A DNA stretch of 64,000 bases from positions 1 to 64,000 of the forward strand of contig CAVSND010000025.1 in assembly GCA_963729215.1 (NCBI GenBank), written 5' to 3'. The position numbers and the translations under genes are program-made. The notes below the pieces were generated by a model that was given only the letters and a program-made list of their open reading frames with translations, did no database searches and was not told where the DNA came from. Positions 37,809-47,240 of this stretch are shown one piece after another. The stretch comes from CAVQJU01 sp963729215. GTDB lineage: Bacteria; Acidobacteriota; Vicinamibacteria; Vicinamibacterales; CAVVIG01. The first letter of the stretch is position 1. The number at the start of each line of letters is the position of its first letter.

Positions 37809-40800
37809 ATGAGCCGAACAGGCAAGGTCGTCCTGGCCGCGGCCGCGGTGCTGGTTCTCGCGCCAGCCGTGGCATTCGCGCAGGAGGGGCAGATTACCGG
37901 AACCGTGCGCGACCCACAGAACGCCGTGATGCCCGGTGTCACGGTGGAAGTCACGAGCCCTGCGCTCATCGAAAAACTCCGCACGGCCACCACCGATTCG
38001 GGTGGTCAATACCGGATTACGAACCTGCCCGTTGGCACCTACAAAGTGTCCTTCGCCTTGTCGGGATTCACGAAACAGGAGCGCGACGGCGTGCTGCTGA
38101 CCAGCAATTTTACGGCCACCGTCAACGCGGCGCTGGCCGTGGGGCAACTGACGGAGACGGTGGTCGTCTCCGGAAGTACGCCCGTCGTCGACGTGCAGAA
38201 CTCGCGCGAGGTGATTACCTTTCCCGGCGACACGATCCGGGACATGCCGACGAGTCGCAACGTCAACAGTCTCCTACAGCTGACACCCGGGATCTCGAGC
38301 CAATACACCACGTCGACATCGCAAAGTCCCTTCGGCGCTCCCGGCGTGTGCGTCGGGGGAGTCGGCGTGTTCTGCAATCCCGGGATCAGCGGGTTCAACA
38401 TCGGCGACCGCGGGACGGCACTCGACCAGAGCAATATGGCTCAGGGTCGCGTCCTGGTCGACGGCGTCGTCGTCAACCAGGGAGGATCGACGCCGATCGT
38501 CGGCCAGACAGGCGGGTACACCGCCGACGTCGCGAACTCCCAGGAGGTCAACATCCGCGTGTCGGGCTCGCTCGGCGAATCGGAGAACGGCGCGTCCGAG
38601 ATCAACATCGTGCCGCGCACGGGCGGCAACCGGTACGCCGGCGACTTCTTCCTGAGTTACACGACGGAGAGCTGGTTCGGCACCAACAACGGCGCCTATC
38701 CGGGCCTGCCGGCGGCGTTCCAGCCGGTGAAAAGCGACCACGATTGGTCGGTTGATTACGGCGGTCCCATCCTGAAGGACAAGTTGTGGTTCTTCGCACT
38801 CGGGCGCAGTCAGTACATCCACAAGCTTCCGGTCGGCGTGGATTTCTGGCCGAATCTATGGGAGGGCAAGGCCGGCTTCAACTATCAGCCCGATCGCAGC
38901 CAGCCTCGGATCGAGTACCGAGAACATGTGGAAAAATGGCAGCGCCCGCGTCACCTTCCAGGCATCGGCGAAGAACAAGTTCAACGCCTACTGGGATGAG
39001 CAGTCGTTCTGCCAGGACCCCTGCAACGGGGTCGTCTCCGTCTTCACGTCGCCCGAGTCGTGGATCTCGGTCCAGACGCACCCGGACCGGCTCCAGCAGC
39101 TGACCTGGACGAATCCGGCCTCGGACAAGATCCTGCTCGAAGCGGGGATCAGCGTCCAGACGCAGTACTACGACACCTCGCACAGCCGCAACTACACCAA
39201 CTACACGGACATCCCGCGCATCAGTGAACTAGGTGCCGCGACAGGGGCGGACGCGACCGCGCCGAGGGTCAATGCGTTTGCCGGGCAGCTACCGTTTTTT
39301 GCTCTGACGTCGGGATCGCTCACCAACGCGCCGGGCGGGCTCTTCGAAACGCGCGACCAGCACTACTGGCGCTCGCGCGCGTCCATCGCCTATGTGAGCG
39401 GCAGCCACCACGCGAAGTTCGGCTACGACGGCGGCTACTACAAGCAGTTGGAGACCAACCAGGTCAACAACTCGCTGTTGACCTACAACTACGTCTCCCC
39501 GGCGGCCAATGTGGTATGCGGTGCCAGCACCAACCCCTCAGTGAATCCGTGCGGCAACCTCAATCCGCTCCAGTTCCCGACCGATCCGTTCAACATGGCG
39601 AAACGTCCGATTCCGAGCACGGTCAACTGGAGCGACGGCGCCACGACGTTTGACGAGAAAGTCCGGTACGACGCCCTGTACGCGCAGGATCAGTGGACGC
39701 TGAAGCGCCTCACGATCGGCGCCGCGCTCCGCTTCGATCACGCGACGAGCGGCTACGGGTCGAGCTGTTTCGGCCCGAATCAGTTCGTCCCGACCGCTTT
39801 CTGCACCACACCGAGCGACGGCGTCAACTACAAGGATCTGACGCCGCGCGCTGGCGGTCGCCTGGGACGTCCAGGGCAATGGCAAGACGGCGGTGAAGTG
39901 GAGCATGGGCAAGTACAACAACGCAGCCGCCATCGGCGCCGGCCTCTACTCCGCCGCCAACCCGGCGCGCCGCGTTGTCAATTCACTGCAGCGCACCTGG
40001 ACCGACACGAACGCCGACCGTCGCGTCGACTGCAATCTGATGAACGCCGCGAACAACGGGGAGTGCGGCGCATTCTCGTTCGGCTTCAACGACCTGGCGC
40101 ACTTCGGCCAGGATCCGGGCACGGTCGGTCTCGGGACGGTCCAGTGCGGCCGCACCGAATCAGGAATCAATCCGCTCGCCCAGGCGTACTGCAATCAGTA
40201 CGGCGACAGCGTGCTGAACGGCTGGGGCGAGCGACGCGGCGAATGGCAGATGGACGTCGGCGTCCAGCAGGAGATTCTGCCGCGGCTGACCGGCGAGTTC
40301 GTCTACCATCGCCGCACCTACTCGAACCTCACCATGTCCGACGGGCTCACGATCGGATGCGACCGCTTCGGCGGCGCGGACTACACGACTTGTAACAACT
40401 CGCTGCTGAACTACTCGAACCCGTCGTACGATTTCTTCACCGTCAAGGCACCCACCGATCCCAACCTGCCCGGCGGCGGCGGATACACGATCACGGGGCT
40501 CTACGACATCCATGCATTCGCCGTGGCGCCGGTGACCGTCCAGACGTACTCGGACCAGTTGAAGTACACGTGGAACGGCTTCGACACGAACTTCAACTGG
40601 CGCGGCCCGCGCGGAATCTTCGCGCAGGGCGGCACGAGCACGGCACGGATCAACCGCGACACGTGCGGCGCCGTCGCGGATCTCAGCAACACCACCAACT
40701 CGCTGAACTCGATCGTCGGGCGTCCAAGCGCCCCCTACCAGGCCGGATGTCTGTCGTTCGGGCCGTACCAGACGACGGTGAGAGGATCCGCCAGTTACAC

Positions 40801-41245
40801 GGTCCCCAAAGCCGATGTGCTCGTGAGCCTGGTGTTCCAGTCACTGCCTGGTTCGGAGATCACAGCGAACTATACGATCAGCAAGGACCAGGTCACCTGG
40901 AATAACCCTGCGCGAGCGACGGCGCCGTGCGCGTTGCCAGCCAACGGCGTCGGCTGCTTCCTCAGTTCGAACACGTTTAGCGCGACGACGTGGTCCATAC
41001 CGCTCCTTCTGAACAACGAGAAGTTCGGCGACCGCGTGACGACCTTCGACATCAAGCTCGCCAAGAACTTCCGGTTCAGCGGCAAGCGGATCAACGCCGG
41101 CGTGGATATCTACAACTTCCTCAACTCCGACGCCATCACGTCGTACAACACGGCTTACACGCCGGGCCCGACCAACGCGTGGGGGACGCCGATGGGCCTC
41201 GTGTCGCCGCGGTTCTTCCGCCTGCAGATCCAGGCCAACTTCTGA
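37809..41245 (+). CDS. TonB-dependent receptor with carboxypeptidase-regulatory domain (frameshifted)
   Basis: A reconstructed outer-membrane protein of 1,144 residues. Signal peptide (VLAAAAVLVLAPAVAFA); CarboxypepD_reg domain at about 27-110 (GTVRDPQNAVMPGVTVEV); plug domain from about 115 (VDVQNSREVITFPGD, then a long insert); then a 22-strand-type barrel ending LVSPRFFRLQIQANF with a terminal Phe. Single inserted bases at 38918-38919 and near 39856 split the frame; removing both restores it. This 'Oar-like' architecture is typical of Acidobacteriota. The ligand is unknown. GGGAGGGAG precedes the ATG. It is followed at 14 bases by a VWA gene. Confidence 0.85.
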
Positions 41246-41258
41246 TACCGTCTCTCAA

Positions 41259-42224
41259 GTGGTGACGAGAACACGCCGCTCAGCGATGACGGGCCTTCGG
41301 GCCCCGTCATCGCTACCATCGCTGACGGCCGCGATAGTCGTGGCCGTCGGCGTCTGGTTGTCAGCCCAGACGCCCCAGGTCTTCCAGTTCGTCGTCAGCG
41401 CCACCAACGCCGACGGTATGCCCGTCGCGGCCCTCGGGCCAGACGACATCGTCATGTCGGAGAACGGCGTCCGTCAGACGGTCGCCAAAGTGGAGCCGGT
41501 GACGATTCCGATCAAGCTGACGATCGCCGTCGACAACGGGCTCGAGAGCTCCGACGCGATCGCCCATTACCGCATCGGGCTGAAGGGGCTCGTCGAGGCG
41601 CTGCCGCCCGATGTCGAAGTCACCCTGATCACGACATCGCCGCAGCCGCGCACCGTCGTCAAGCCGACCACCGATCGCGTGCAGATTCTGCGTGGCATCA
41701 ACGGGTTTGCCCCGGAATCTTCGCGCCCGCGCTTCAGCGACACGGTCGTAGAGTTCAGCCAGCGCCTGCAAAAGGAAGCCAAGGACAAGAAGATCGCGCC
41801 GTACCTGCCGATCCTGGTGATGGTGTCGACGGTGGCGATCGAGACACGGAGCTACGAGCCGGACGATATCGAAAAGGCGGTCAAGTACCTCATCACTCGC
41901 CACGCGAAGGTGAACGCGGTTCTCGCGTCCACACGCGCCGGCACGATTGCCCTGCCCGATACGGATGTGACCCAACAGGCGAACGTCGCGCTGCCGACGA
42001 CGAAGGCGACCGGCGGACGCTACGAAGGACTTGCCATCGCGAACAAGCTGGACACGCTGCTGCCTGAGTGGGGCCGCGATCTGGCGGCGCTGCACGCGCG
42101 GCAGATCACGCAGTTCCGCGTGACGGTCGAACGCACGCACGGCGGCGAGCTGCAGAAGCCGACCATCGAGATCGCGCGTCCGGGATTGACCGGCTCGGTC
42201 ACCGTGGACGGCTACCTGCCCTAG
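41259..42224 (+). CDS. VWA-domain protein (acidobacterial type)
   Basis: A 321-residue exported protein; ATG 41286 is an alternative start. After the signal helix (AAIVVAVGVWLSAQT) the segment VFQFVVSATNADGMPVAALGPDDIVMSENGV is the beta-rich lead typical of acidobacterial VWFA-related proteins. A von Willebrand factor A-like core follows (IKLTIAVDNGLESSD), but its metal site deviates: D-N-G-x-x-S rather than D-x-S-x-S. It directly follows the TonB receptor, so shared transcription is likely. Confidence 0.75.
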   Translation: MVTRTRRSAMTGLRAPSSLPSLTAAIVVAVGVWLSAQTPQVFQFVVSATNADGMPVAALGPDDIVMSENGVRQTVAKVEPVTIPIKLTIAVDNGLESSDAIAHYRIGLKGLVEALPPDVEVTLITTSPQPRTVVKPTTDRVQILRGINGFAPESSRPRFSDTVVEFSQRLQKEAKDKKIAPYLPILVMVSTVAIETRSYEPDDIEKAVKYLITRHAKVNAVLASTRAGTIALPDTDVTQQANVALPTTKATGGRYEGLAIANKLDTLLPEWGRDLAALHARQITQFRVTVERTHGGELQKPTIEIARPGLTGSVTVDGYLP

Positions 42225-42346
42225 CAGGGCGCTGAAAAATCCCGCCCTGAATGTGGAACGCAGAATGTAGAACGAAGAAATACGCGGGAATTCTACGTTT
42301 CACGTTCTACGTTTTTCGTTCAGACTGCGTTTTTCAGCAGCCTGCT
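42223..42346. repeat. Heptamer/hairpin element, family 2 (full-length copy)
   Basis: Imperfect terminal inverted repeats: AGCAGGGCGCTGAAAAA at the left and TTTTTCAGCAGCCTGCT at the right (15 of 17 match). Left interior has GTAGAACG/GGAACG units and right interior has CTACGTT/TTCGTT units, so the whole 124 bp can fold on itself. It begins at the last base of the VWA stop codon. Confidence 0.75.
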
Positions 42347-42373
42347 TGACCACGTCAACCCCAGCCACGCGAA

Positions 42374-42422
42374 GCCGACCACGAGCCCCCTGAAGTCAGA
42401 AGAGGGCGATCCCGTGGTCGGC
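42374..42422. terminator. Strong hairpin between convergent genes
   Basis: GCCGACCACG (42374-42383) pairs perfectly with CGTGGTCGGC (42413-42422). An inner CCCCCT/AGAGGG pairing can extend it. It lies downstream of both flanking genes, but lacks a T-run. Confidence 0.5.
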
Positions 42423-42444
42423 GTCACACAACAACGTCAGCGCG

Positions 42445-43242
42445 CTATTTGTTGACCGGCAAGGACGCGGCGATGCTGGATTCGTCCGCCGGGTTGACGC
42501 AGTGGGGCTGGCCCCAGCCGCTCGCGCTCACGCCCGGCATCTGGCCCGCCTGGGGCGTGATGTCGTACACGATGTTGTCTTTGCGAGCGGAATCGCCGCT
42601 CACGCCGCCCGGCACGTAATCGAGGCCCAGCGTGCTGCGCGTCTTCCACGCGATATTGTGGTCGGCACACGAGCTGTCGCCGCTCACGCCGATGGCGCCG
42701 ATCAGTTCGTGGTCGGAGTTGTAGAGGGCGAGCCCGCCGCCGAACACGTTCACGCCGCCGATGCGATTGCCGACCATCGGATCGTTGCTCCGGCCGTAGT
42801 TCGCGGGGTTGCCGCCGTACGCGACGCCGGTGTCCACGGGGTTGCTGGCCTGCAGTCCGTAGAGGCTGCCGCCAGGCTGCACGGCGCTATACAGGTTCGC
42901 GGTTGACAGCGAGAGATTCGGCAGGCTAAACGCGTTGGCCGTGTTGGCCTTCTGCGCGGAAATCACGCGGCTCCCCGGCCACTGATCGCCGCGATCGCCG
43001 CCGGTGAACACGACGGCGCACACGATGCCGTCGCGGTTGACGACCGTGGCCCACATCTCCAGACCGAAGCCGCCGTTGCTGGTAGCCTGCGCTGCACTCA
43101 GCGCGCTCCGCAGGGCGCTGTACGACGGAAGGTCCTTGCACGGATTCGGGCCGTGCCGGTCGTCGGCTTGCGCCGTCGCGCCGGTGAGGACGAGTGCGCC
43201 CGACAGGGCCATGGCTGTGACGGACCAGACGTTTCGGATCAT
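42445..43242 (-). CDS. Exported GlcG/HbpS-like heme-degrading-type domain protein
   Basis: A 265-residue protein with signal peptide (ALSGALVLTGATAQA). The domain of about residues 45-240 has the GlcG/HbpS order: YSALRSALSAAQ, GFGLEMWATVVNRDG, the FTGGDRGDQWPGSRVISAQKA segment in two parts, and the conserved GGVNVFGGGLALY and GAIGVSGDSSCADHNIAW. HbpS binds heme; GlcG's role is unclear. A longer-than-usual insert (residues ~110-150) lies before the GGG motif. Monocistronic. Confidence 0.8.
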   Translation of the reverse strand: MIRNVWSVTAMALSGALVLTGATAQADDRHGPNPCKDLPSYSALRSALSAAQATSNGGFGLEMWATVVNRDGIVCAVVFTGGDRGDQWPGSRVISAQKANTANAFSLPNLSLSTANLYSAVQPGGSLYGLQASNPVDTGVAYGGNPANYGRSNDPMVGNRIGGVNVFGGGLALYNSDHELIGAIGVSGDSSCADHNIAWKTRSTLGLDYVPGGVSGDSARKDNIVYDITPQAGQMPGVSASGWGQPHCVNPADESSIAASLPVNK

Positions 43243-43517
43243 CGCGGCTCTCCTTGTGAGGTGTGGCGGGGTGATAAGCGGCCGCGATTAACTCACGGGC
43301 GGAGGGCCGGGATCAACGAAATTGTGTGTGACCTTGGTGAGTGATCCAGGTCACCGCTTCAGCGCCGGCAGCAGCGCCTGGCGCTCGGGCGGTGGATTTG
43401 CCGCTTGACGAAGCCAGTCCTCGCCGGCTTTCGCGCGGACAGTCTAGTCCAGAACTCGCGTTCTCGCGGCCCGTCAAGGTTGCCCTCAGGTCGGACCGCG
43501 CTTATAGTGTCGCGAAT

Positions 43518-45767
43518 ATGCGCCAACGCATCGATCTGTTTCTCGTCAGCATTCTCGTGCTGTTCCTCGAGCTTGCGTGCATCCGCTGGTTCCCTGCTCA
43601 CGTCCTGTTCCTGACGTTCTTCACGAACACCGTCCTGCTGGCCTCTTTCCTCGGCATGTCGGTGGGGTGCCTCGCCGCCGGGCGCAGCCGGAACTACCTG
43701 CTCTGGACGCCCCTGGCGCTCGTCCTGGCGTTTGGCGCGGCTCACTGGGTCGAATGGGAACGTCTCCACACGGGCAGCATCGTCGACGTCGGCAACCAGC
43801 TGTCGGCGCAGCTGGTGTTCTTCGGCGTCGAGTATCAGTCGACCGATCCGGCCCGTTTCGTCGTACCTATTGAGGTGGTTTCGGGCCTGTTGTTCATCAT
43901 GATCACGCTGGCCATGACGGGCCCGGGACAGCAGCTTGGCCGTTGCCTGGCGCGGATCCCGAATCGCGTCGAGGCGTACACGGTGAACGTCGCGGGCAGC
44001 ATCGCCGGCATCCTGTTGTTCACGGCCGGATCGTGGTGGCAGCTTGGACCCGCCTGGTGGTTCGGCGGCGTCATGCTCGTGACGGCGTATTTCCTGGTGC
44101 CCGAGCGCAAGCTGCGTCTGGTCGCGCTGGCGTTCTCGCCCATCGCCGTGTTCCTGGCATGGACGGGCACGCCGTTCACTCCGCAGCCCGCAAACCTGCA
44201 GGAGACCTGGTCTCCGTACTACCGCATCAGCTACTACCCGGACTCGAAAGCCATTTCCGTCAACCTAATCGGCCAGCAGTCCATGGTGTCGCGGCAGGCG
44301 TTCTCGCCTGCCTATTCGCTTCCCCATCTGCTCAATCGCGACAGCGGCAAGCCGCCCTTCAGCGAGGTGCTGGTCATCGGGGCAGGCTCCGGCAACGACG
44401 TCAGCCGCGCGCTCGCGTTCGGCGCCGACCGTGTGGACGCGGTGGAAATCGATCCGGTGATCTACGGCCTCGGGCGCCGCGACCATCCCGATTCGCCCTA
44501 TGCCGACCCGCGCGTCGTGAGCCACCTGGACGACGGGCGCAACTTCCTGCGATCGACCAACCGGCAATACGACCTCATCGTCTACGCCCTGGTCGATTCT
44601 CTGGTCCTTCACAGCAGCTACAGCAACATCAGGCTCGAGAGCTACCTGTTCACGACACAGGCATTCGCCGACATCAAGAAGCGCCTCAAGCCGGGCGGCC
44701 TGTTCGTGATGTACAACTACTTCCGCCAGGGCTGGATCGTGTCGCGTCTCGAGGGGATGCTCAACCAGACATTCGGCTTTGGCAATCCGGTCGTCTTCAG
44801 CCTGCCCGCGAAAGAAACGGTCCGGGCAGACGATGTGCTGTTCGGCAATTTCACCGTGTTCTTTGCCGGCGCCACGGATGCGATCAAGGGCGCGTTCGCG
44901 CGCCAGCCCGACTACTTCGTCGCAAGCGGCATCGCGACCGATCGGTTCACACCGAACGGCTTCCAGGTGCCGGATGCCGCCACGCGAGCGACGCTCACGG
45001 GCGATCAGGCGAGCGACAAATGGCTGCGATTCCGGACGACGACCGTGGTGCCGCCGCCGACGCGCCAGCGGCTGGCCACCGACGCCTGGCCGTTCCTGTA
45101 TCTGCAGCGGCCGATGATCCCGTCGCTCAGCCTGCGTGGCATGGCGATCATGGGCACGGTGGGGCTGCTCTTCATCCTGCCGTTCGTCCGCAAGCGCGCC
45201 GCCGCGCAGGCGGCCATCCCCGGCGGCGTGTCGGGCTTCGGCTTCCTGTCCTCGATGTTCTTCCTCGGCGCGGGCTTCATGCTGATCGAGACGAAGGCGG
45301 TCGTGCACATGGCGCTGCTCTTCGGCAGCACCTGGTTCGTCAACTCGATCGTCTTCTGCGCCGTGCTGGTGATGATCCTCATCGGCAACCTCTACGTCCT
45401 GACCGCGCGGCCGCGCGCGCTTTCACCTTTCTATATGGGGCTGATCGTCGCGCTCATCGCAAACGCGGTGATCCCGATGGATGCCTTCCTGGGTCTTTCG
45501 CGTGGACTGCAGATCGTCGGCGCCTGTCTTCTTGCGTTCGCGCCGATCTTCTTCGCCGCCGTGGTGTTTGCGATCTCGTTCAGCCACGCCGCGGACGCCG
45601 ACCGGGCGTTTGGCGCCAACATCGCCGGCGCGATGTTCGGCGGGCTGTGCGAATACAGCTCGATGCTGCTGGGCTTTCAGTACGTCGTGCTCGTCGCGGC
45701 GGTGTTCTACCTGCTGTCGGCGGCGGGCGCGTGGTCGACATCGCGGCCGGCCACGGTCAAGGCTTGA
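43518..45767 (+). CDS. Membrane-embedded spermidine-synthase-like methyltransferase-fold protein
   Basis: A 749-residue protein from ATG 43518 (the frame is open upstream to 43341). About six hydrophobic helices at the N-terminus, a Rossmann-like domain at about residues 280-480 (VLVIGAGSGNDV, VDAVEIDP, a VSHLDDGRNFL acid) like spermine/spermidine synthases, then six or more further helices. The SAM/decarboxy-SAM pocket motif G-x-G-x-G is present, but the polyamine-binding residues are not obvious. Substrate unknown. The layout, membrane-synthase-membrane, occurs in many uncharacterised bacterial proteins. Confidence 0.8.
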   Translation: MRQRIDLFLVSILVLFLELACIRWFPAHVLFLTFFTNTVLLASFLGMSVGCLAAGRSRNYLLWTPLALVLAFGAAHWVEWERLHTGSIVDVGNQLSAQLVFFGVEYQSTDPARFVVPIEVVSGLLFIMITLAMTGPGQQLGRCLARIPNRVEAYTVNVAGSIAGILLFTAGSWWQLGPAWWFGGVMLVTAYFLVPERKLRLVALAFSPIAVFLAWTGTPFTPQPANLQETWSPYYRISYYPDSKAISVNLIGQQSMVSRQAFSPAYSLPHLLNRDSGKPPFSEVLVIGAGSGNDVSRALAFGADRVDAVEIDPVIYGLGRRDHPDSPYADPRVVSHLDDGRNFLRSTNRQYDLIVYALVDSLVLHSSYSNIRLESYLFTTQAFADIKKRLKPGGLFVMYNYFRQGWIVSRLEGMLNQTFGFGNPVVFSLPAKETVRADDVLFGNFTVFFAGATDAIKGAFARQPDYFVASGIATDRFTPNGFQVPDAATRATLTGDQASDKWLRFRTTTVVPPPTRQRLATDAWPFLYLQRPMIPSLSLRGMAIMGTVGLLFILPFVRKRAAAQAAIPGGVSGFGFLSSMFFLGAGFMLIETKAVVHMALLFGSTWFVNSIVFCAVLVMILIGNLYVLTARPRALSPFYMGLIVALIANAVIPMDAFLGLSRGLQIVGACLLAFAPIFFAAVVFAISFSHAADADRAFGANIAGAMFGGLCEYSSMLLGFQYVVLVAAVFYLLSAAGAWSTSRPATVKA

Positions 45768-45834
45768 GACAGGGCGCCACGAATTCAGTTCTGACGGACG
45801 TACGTAGCCACGAAGACACACGCGGATCTACGTT

Positions 45835-47130
45835 CTACGTCTTCTTGTCCCAGGCGAGCGCGCCGCCGTCCTTGCCGGCCACGGAGTACAAGGCGCCCGG
45901 CGCGTTGCGCGTCTTCTGGAACGCCTCGAGCGTCTCGCCCCGCATGGCGGCGTAGATGTGCAGGTTCGACACGCCGACGACGGCGCCGAGCTTCTCGAGC
46001 ATGAAGAAGATGACGCCGTAGTGAATCATCCCGCGCCAGTCGCGGCGGCGAACCAGGTCGCGCTCCTCTTCCGTCAGCTCCGCTTCAACGAATGACGCTT
46101 CGGGATCGGCAAGAAATTGCTTGCGGTGCGACGGGTCGATCATGTCGTGCAGGAACTTGTTCAAGCGGTACGCCTTCACGCTGCGCTCGAGCGTGAACGG
46201 ATACGTTCCGGGAATCTTTTCGGCGCCGGCGAGCTGCCGCGCCATGTGGTGGCGGTACTCGCCGGTATTGCTGCCGACATCGGTCGACGCCTCGTTCTCG
46301 TAAATCGCCGTGGCGATCGCGGTCATCGAGGGCAGGTAGTAGCTCTGGTGCACCTTGCGGATGTTCGCCGACATGGCGCCGCGCATCACCAGCCACATGA
46401 TCACTTCGGAACCCTCGAAGCCCCCGTACTCGGCGTACTCGGCGTGTGTCAGCTCACAGAGGCGTTCGGGATCTTTTTCGATCAGTTCGAGAAACTGCAT
46501 GTCCCACGGCGTGTTGTTGAAGCCGGATCGTTCGCCGTGCACCTGGTGCGAGAGGCCGCCGGTCGCCACGAGGGCCACCTTCAGATCTTCCGGGTAGCTC
46601 TCGATCGCCCGCCGCAGCGACTGGCCGAGCTTGTAGCAGCGCCGCGCCGACGGAATGGGAAATTGCAGGACCCCGACGAGCAGCGGGATGATCCGCGCCG
46701 GCCAGCTGCCGTCGTCATTCCGGCGGGCCAGCATCGACAGCGGCGAGAACAGACCGTGATCGAGCGGCTTGTCCTGGAAGAACGACATGTCGAACTCGTC
46801 CGCCATCAGCGCCTGGCCGATGTGGCGCGCCAGCGCCGGATGGCCGATGGCCGGCGCCAGCGCCCGGGCTCCGCCGCCCTCGTCCGCCACGGGAAACTGT
46901 TCGCCGATGCCCAGCGTGAATGCCGAGTAGTGATCGAAGAAGAACGACGTGACGTGGTCGTTGAAGATAATCACCAGGACGTCGGGTTTCTTGTCCGCCA
47001 GCCACTGGCGCAGGGGCTCGAAGTGCTCGAAGATCGGCGCCCACGCAGGGTCGTCCCGCTTGTCGCGGTCGAAGGCGAAGCCGATGGTGGGCGTATGCGA
47101 GCTGGCGAGGGCTCCGATGATCTGTGCCAT
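45835..47130 (-). CDS. Class III extradiol dioxygenase, fused LigB-LigA (gallate dioxygenase-like)
   Basis: A 431-residue protein. Residues 1-285 are the LigB-type catalytic subunit, with iron ligands His12 (ASSHTPT) and His59 (IIFNDH) and a Glu candidate in FEGSEVIMW. Residues ~305-425 are a LigA-like subunit (SVKAYRLNKFLHDM, AAMRGETLEAFQKTRN). The beta-then-alpha fusion and length match gallate dioxygenase DesB/GalA more than protocatechuate 4,5-dioxygenase, whose subunits are separate. Predicted to open the gallate or protocatechuate ring with Fe(II) and O2. No other ring-cleavage genes are adjacent. Divergent from the SQR-like gene. Confidence 0.8.
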   Translation of the reverse strand: MAQIIGALASSHTPTIGFAFDRDKRDDPAWAPIFEHFEPLRQWLADKKPDVLVIIFNDHVTSFFFDHYSAFTLGIGEQFPVADEGGGARALAPAIGHPALARHIGQALMADEFDMSFFQDKPLDHGLFSPLSMLARRNDDGSWPARIIPLLVGVLQFPIPSARRCYKLGQSLRRAIESYPEDLKVALVATGGLSHQVHGERSGFNNTPWDMQFLELIEKDPERLCELTHAEYAEYGGFEGSEVIMWLVMRGAMSANIRKVHQSYYLPSMTAIATAIYENEASTDVGSNTGEYRHHMARQLAGAEKIPGTYPFTLERSVKAYRLNKFLHDMIDPSHRKQFLADPEASFVEAELTEEERDLVRRRDWRGMIHYGVIFFMLEKLGAVVGVSNLHIYAAMRGETLEAFQKTRNAPGALYSVAGKDGGALAWDKKT

Positions 47131-47147
47131 GGTCTTCTGATTGTAGC

Positions 47148-47224
47148 GAATCAGGCGCTCACACCGGAATTCTACGTTCTACGTTCTCCGTTTTACGTTC
47201 AGGCTGCGTTCTTCAGCAGCCTGC
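47148..47224. repeat. Heptamer/hairpin element, family 2
   Basis: CGTT every 7 bases (47175, 47182, 47189, 47196), then CAGGCTGC-gttcttca-GCAGCCTG and a final CT. It fills the divergent promoter space between the dioxygenase and the flavoprotein. Confidence 0.7.
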
Positions 47225-47240
47225 TGATGTATCCTCACGC

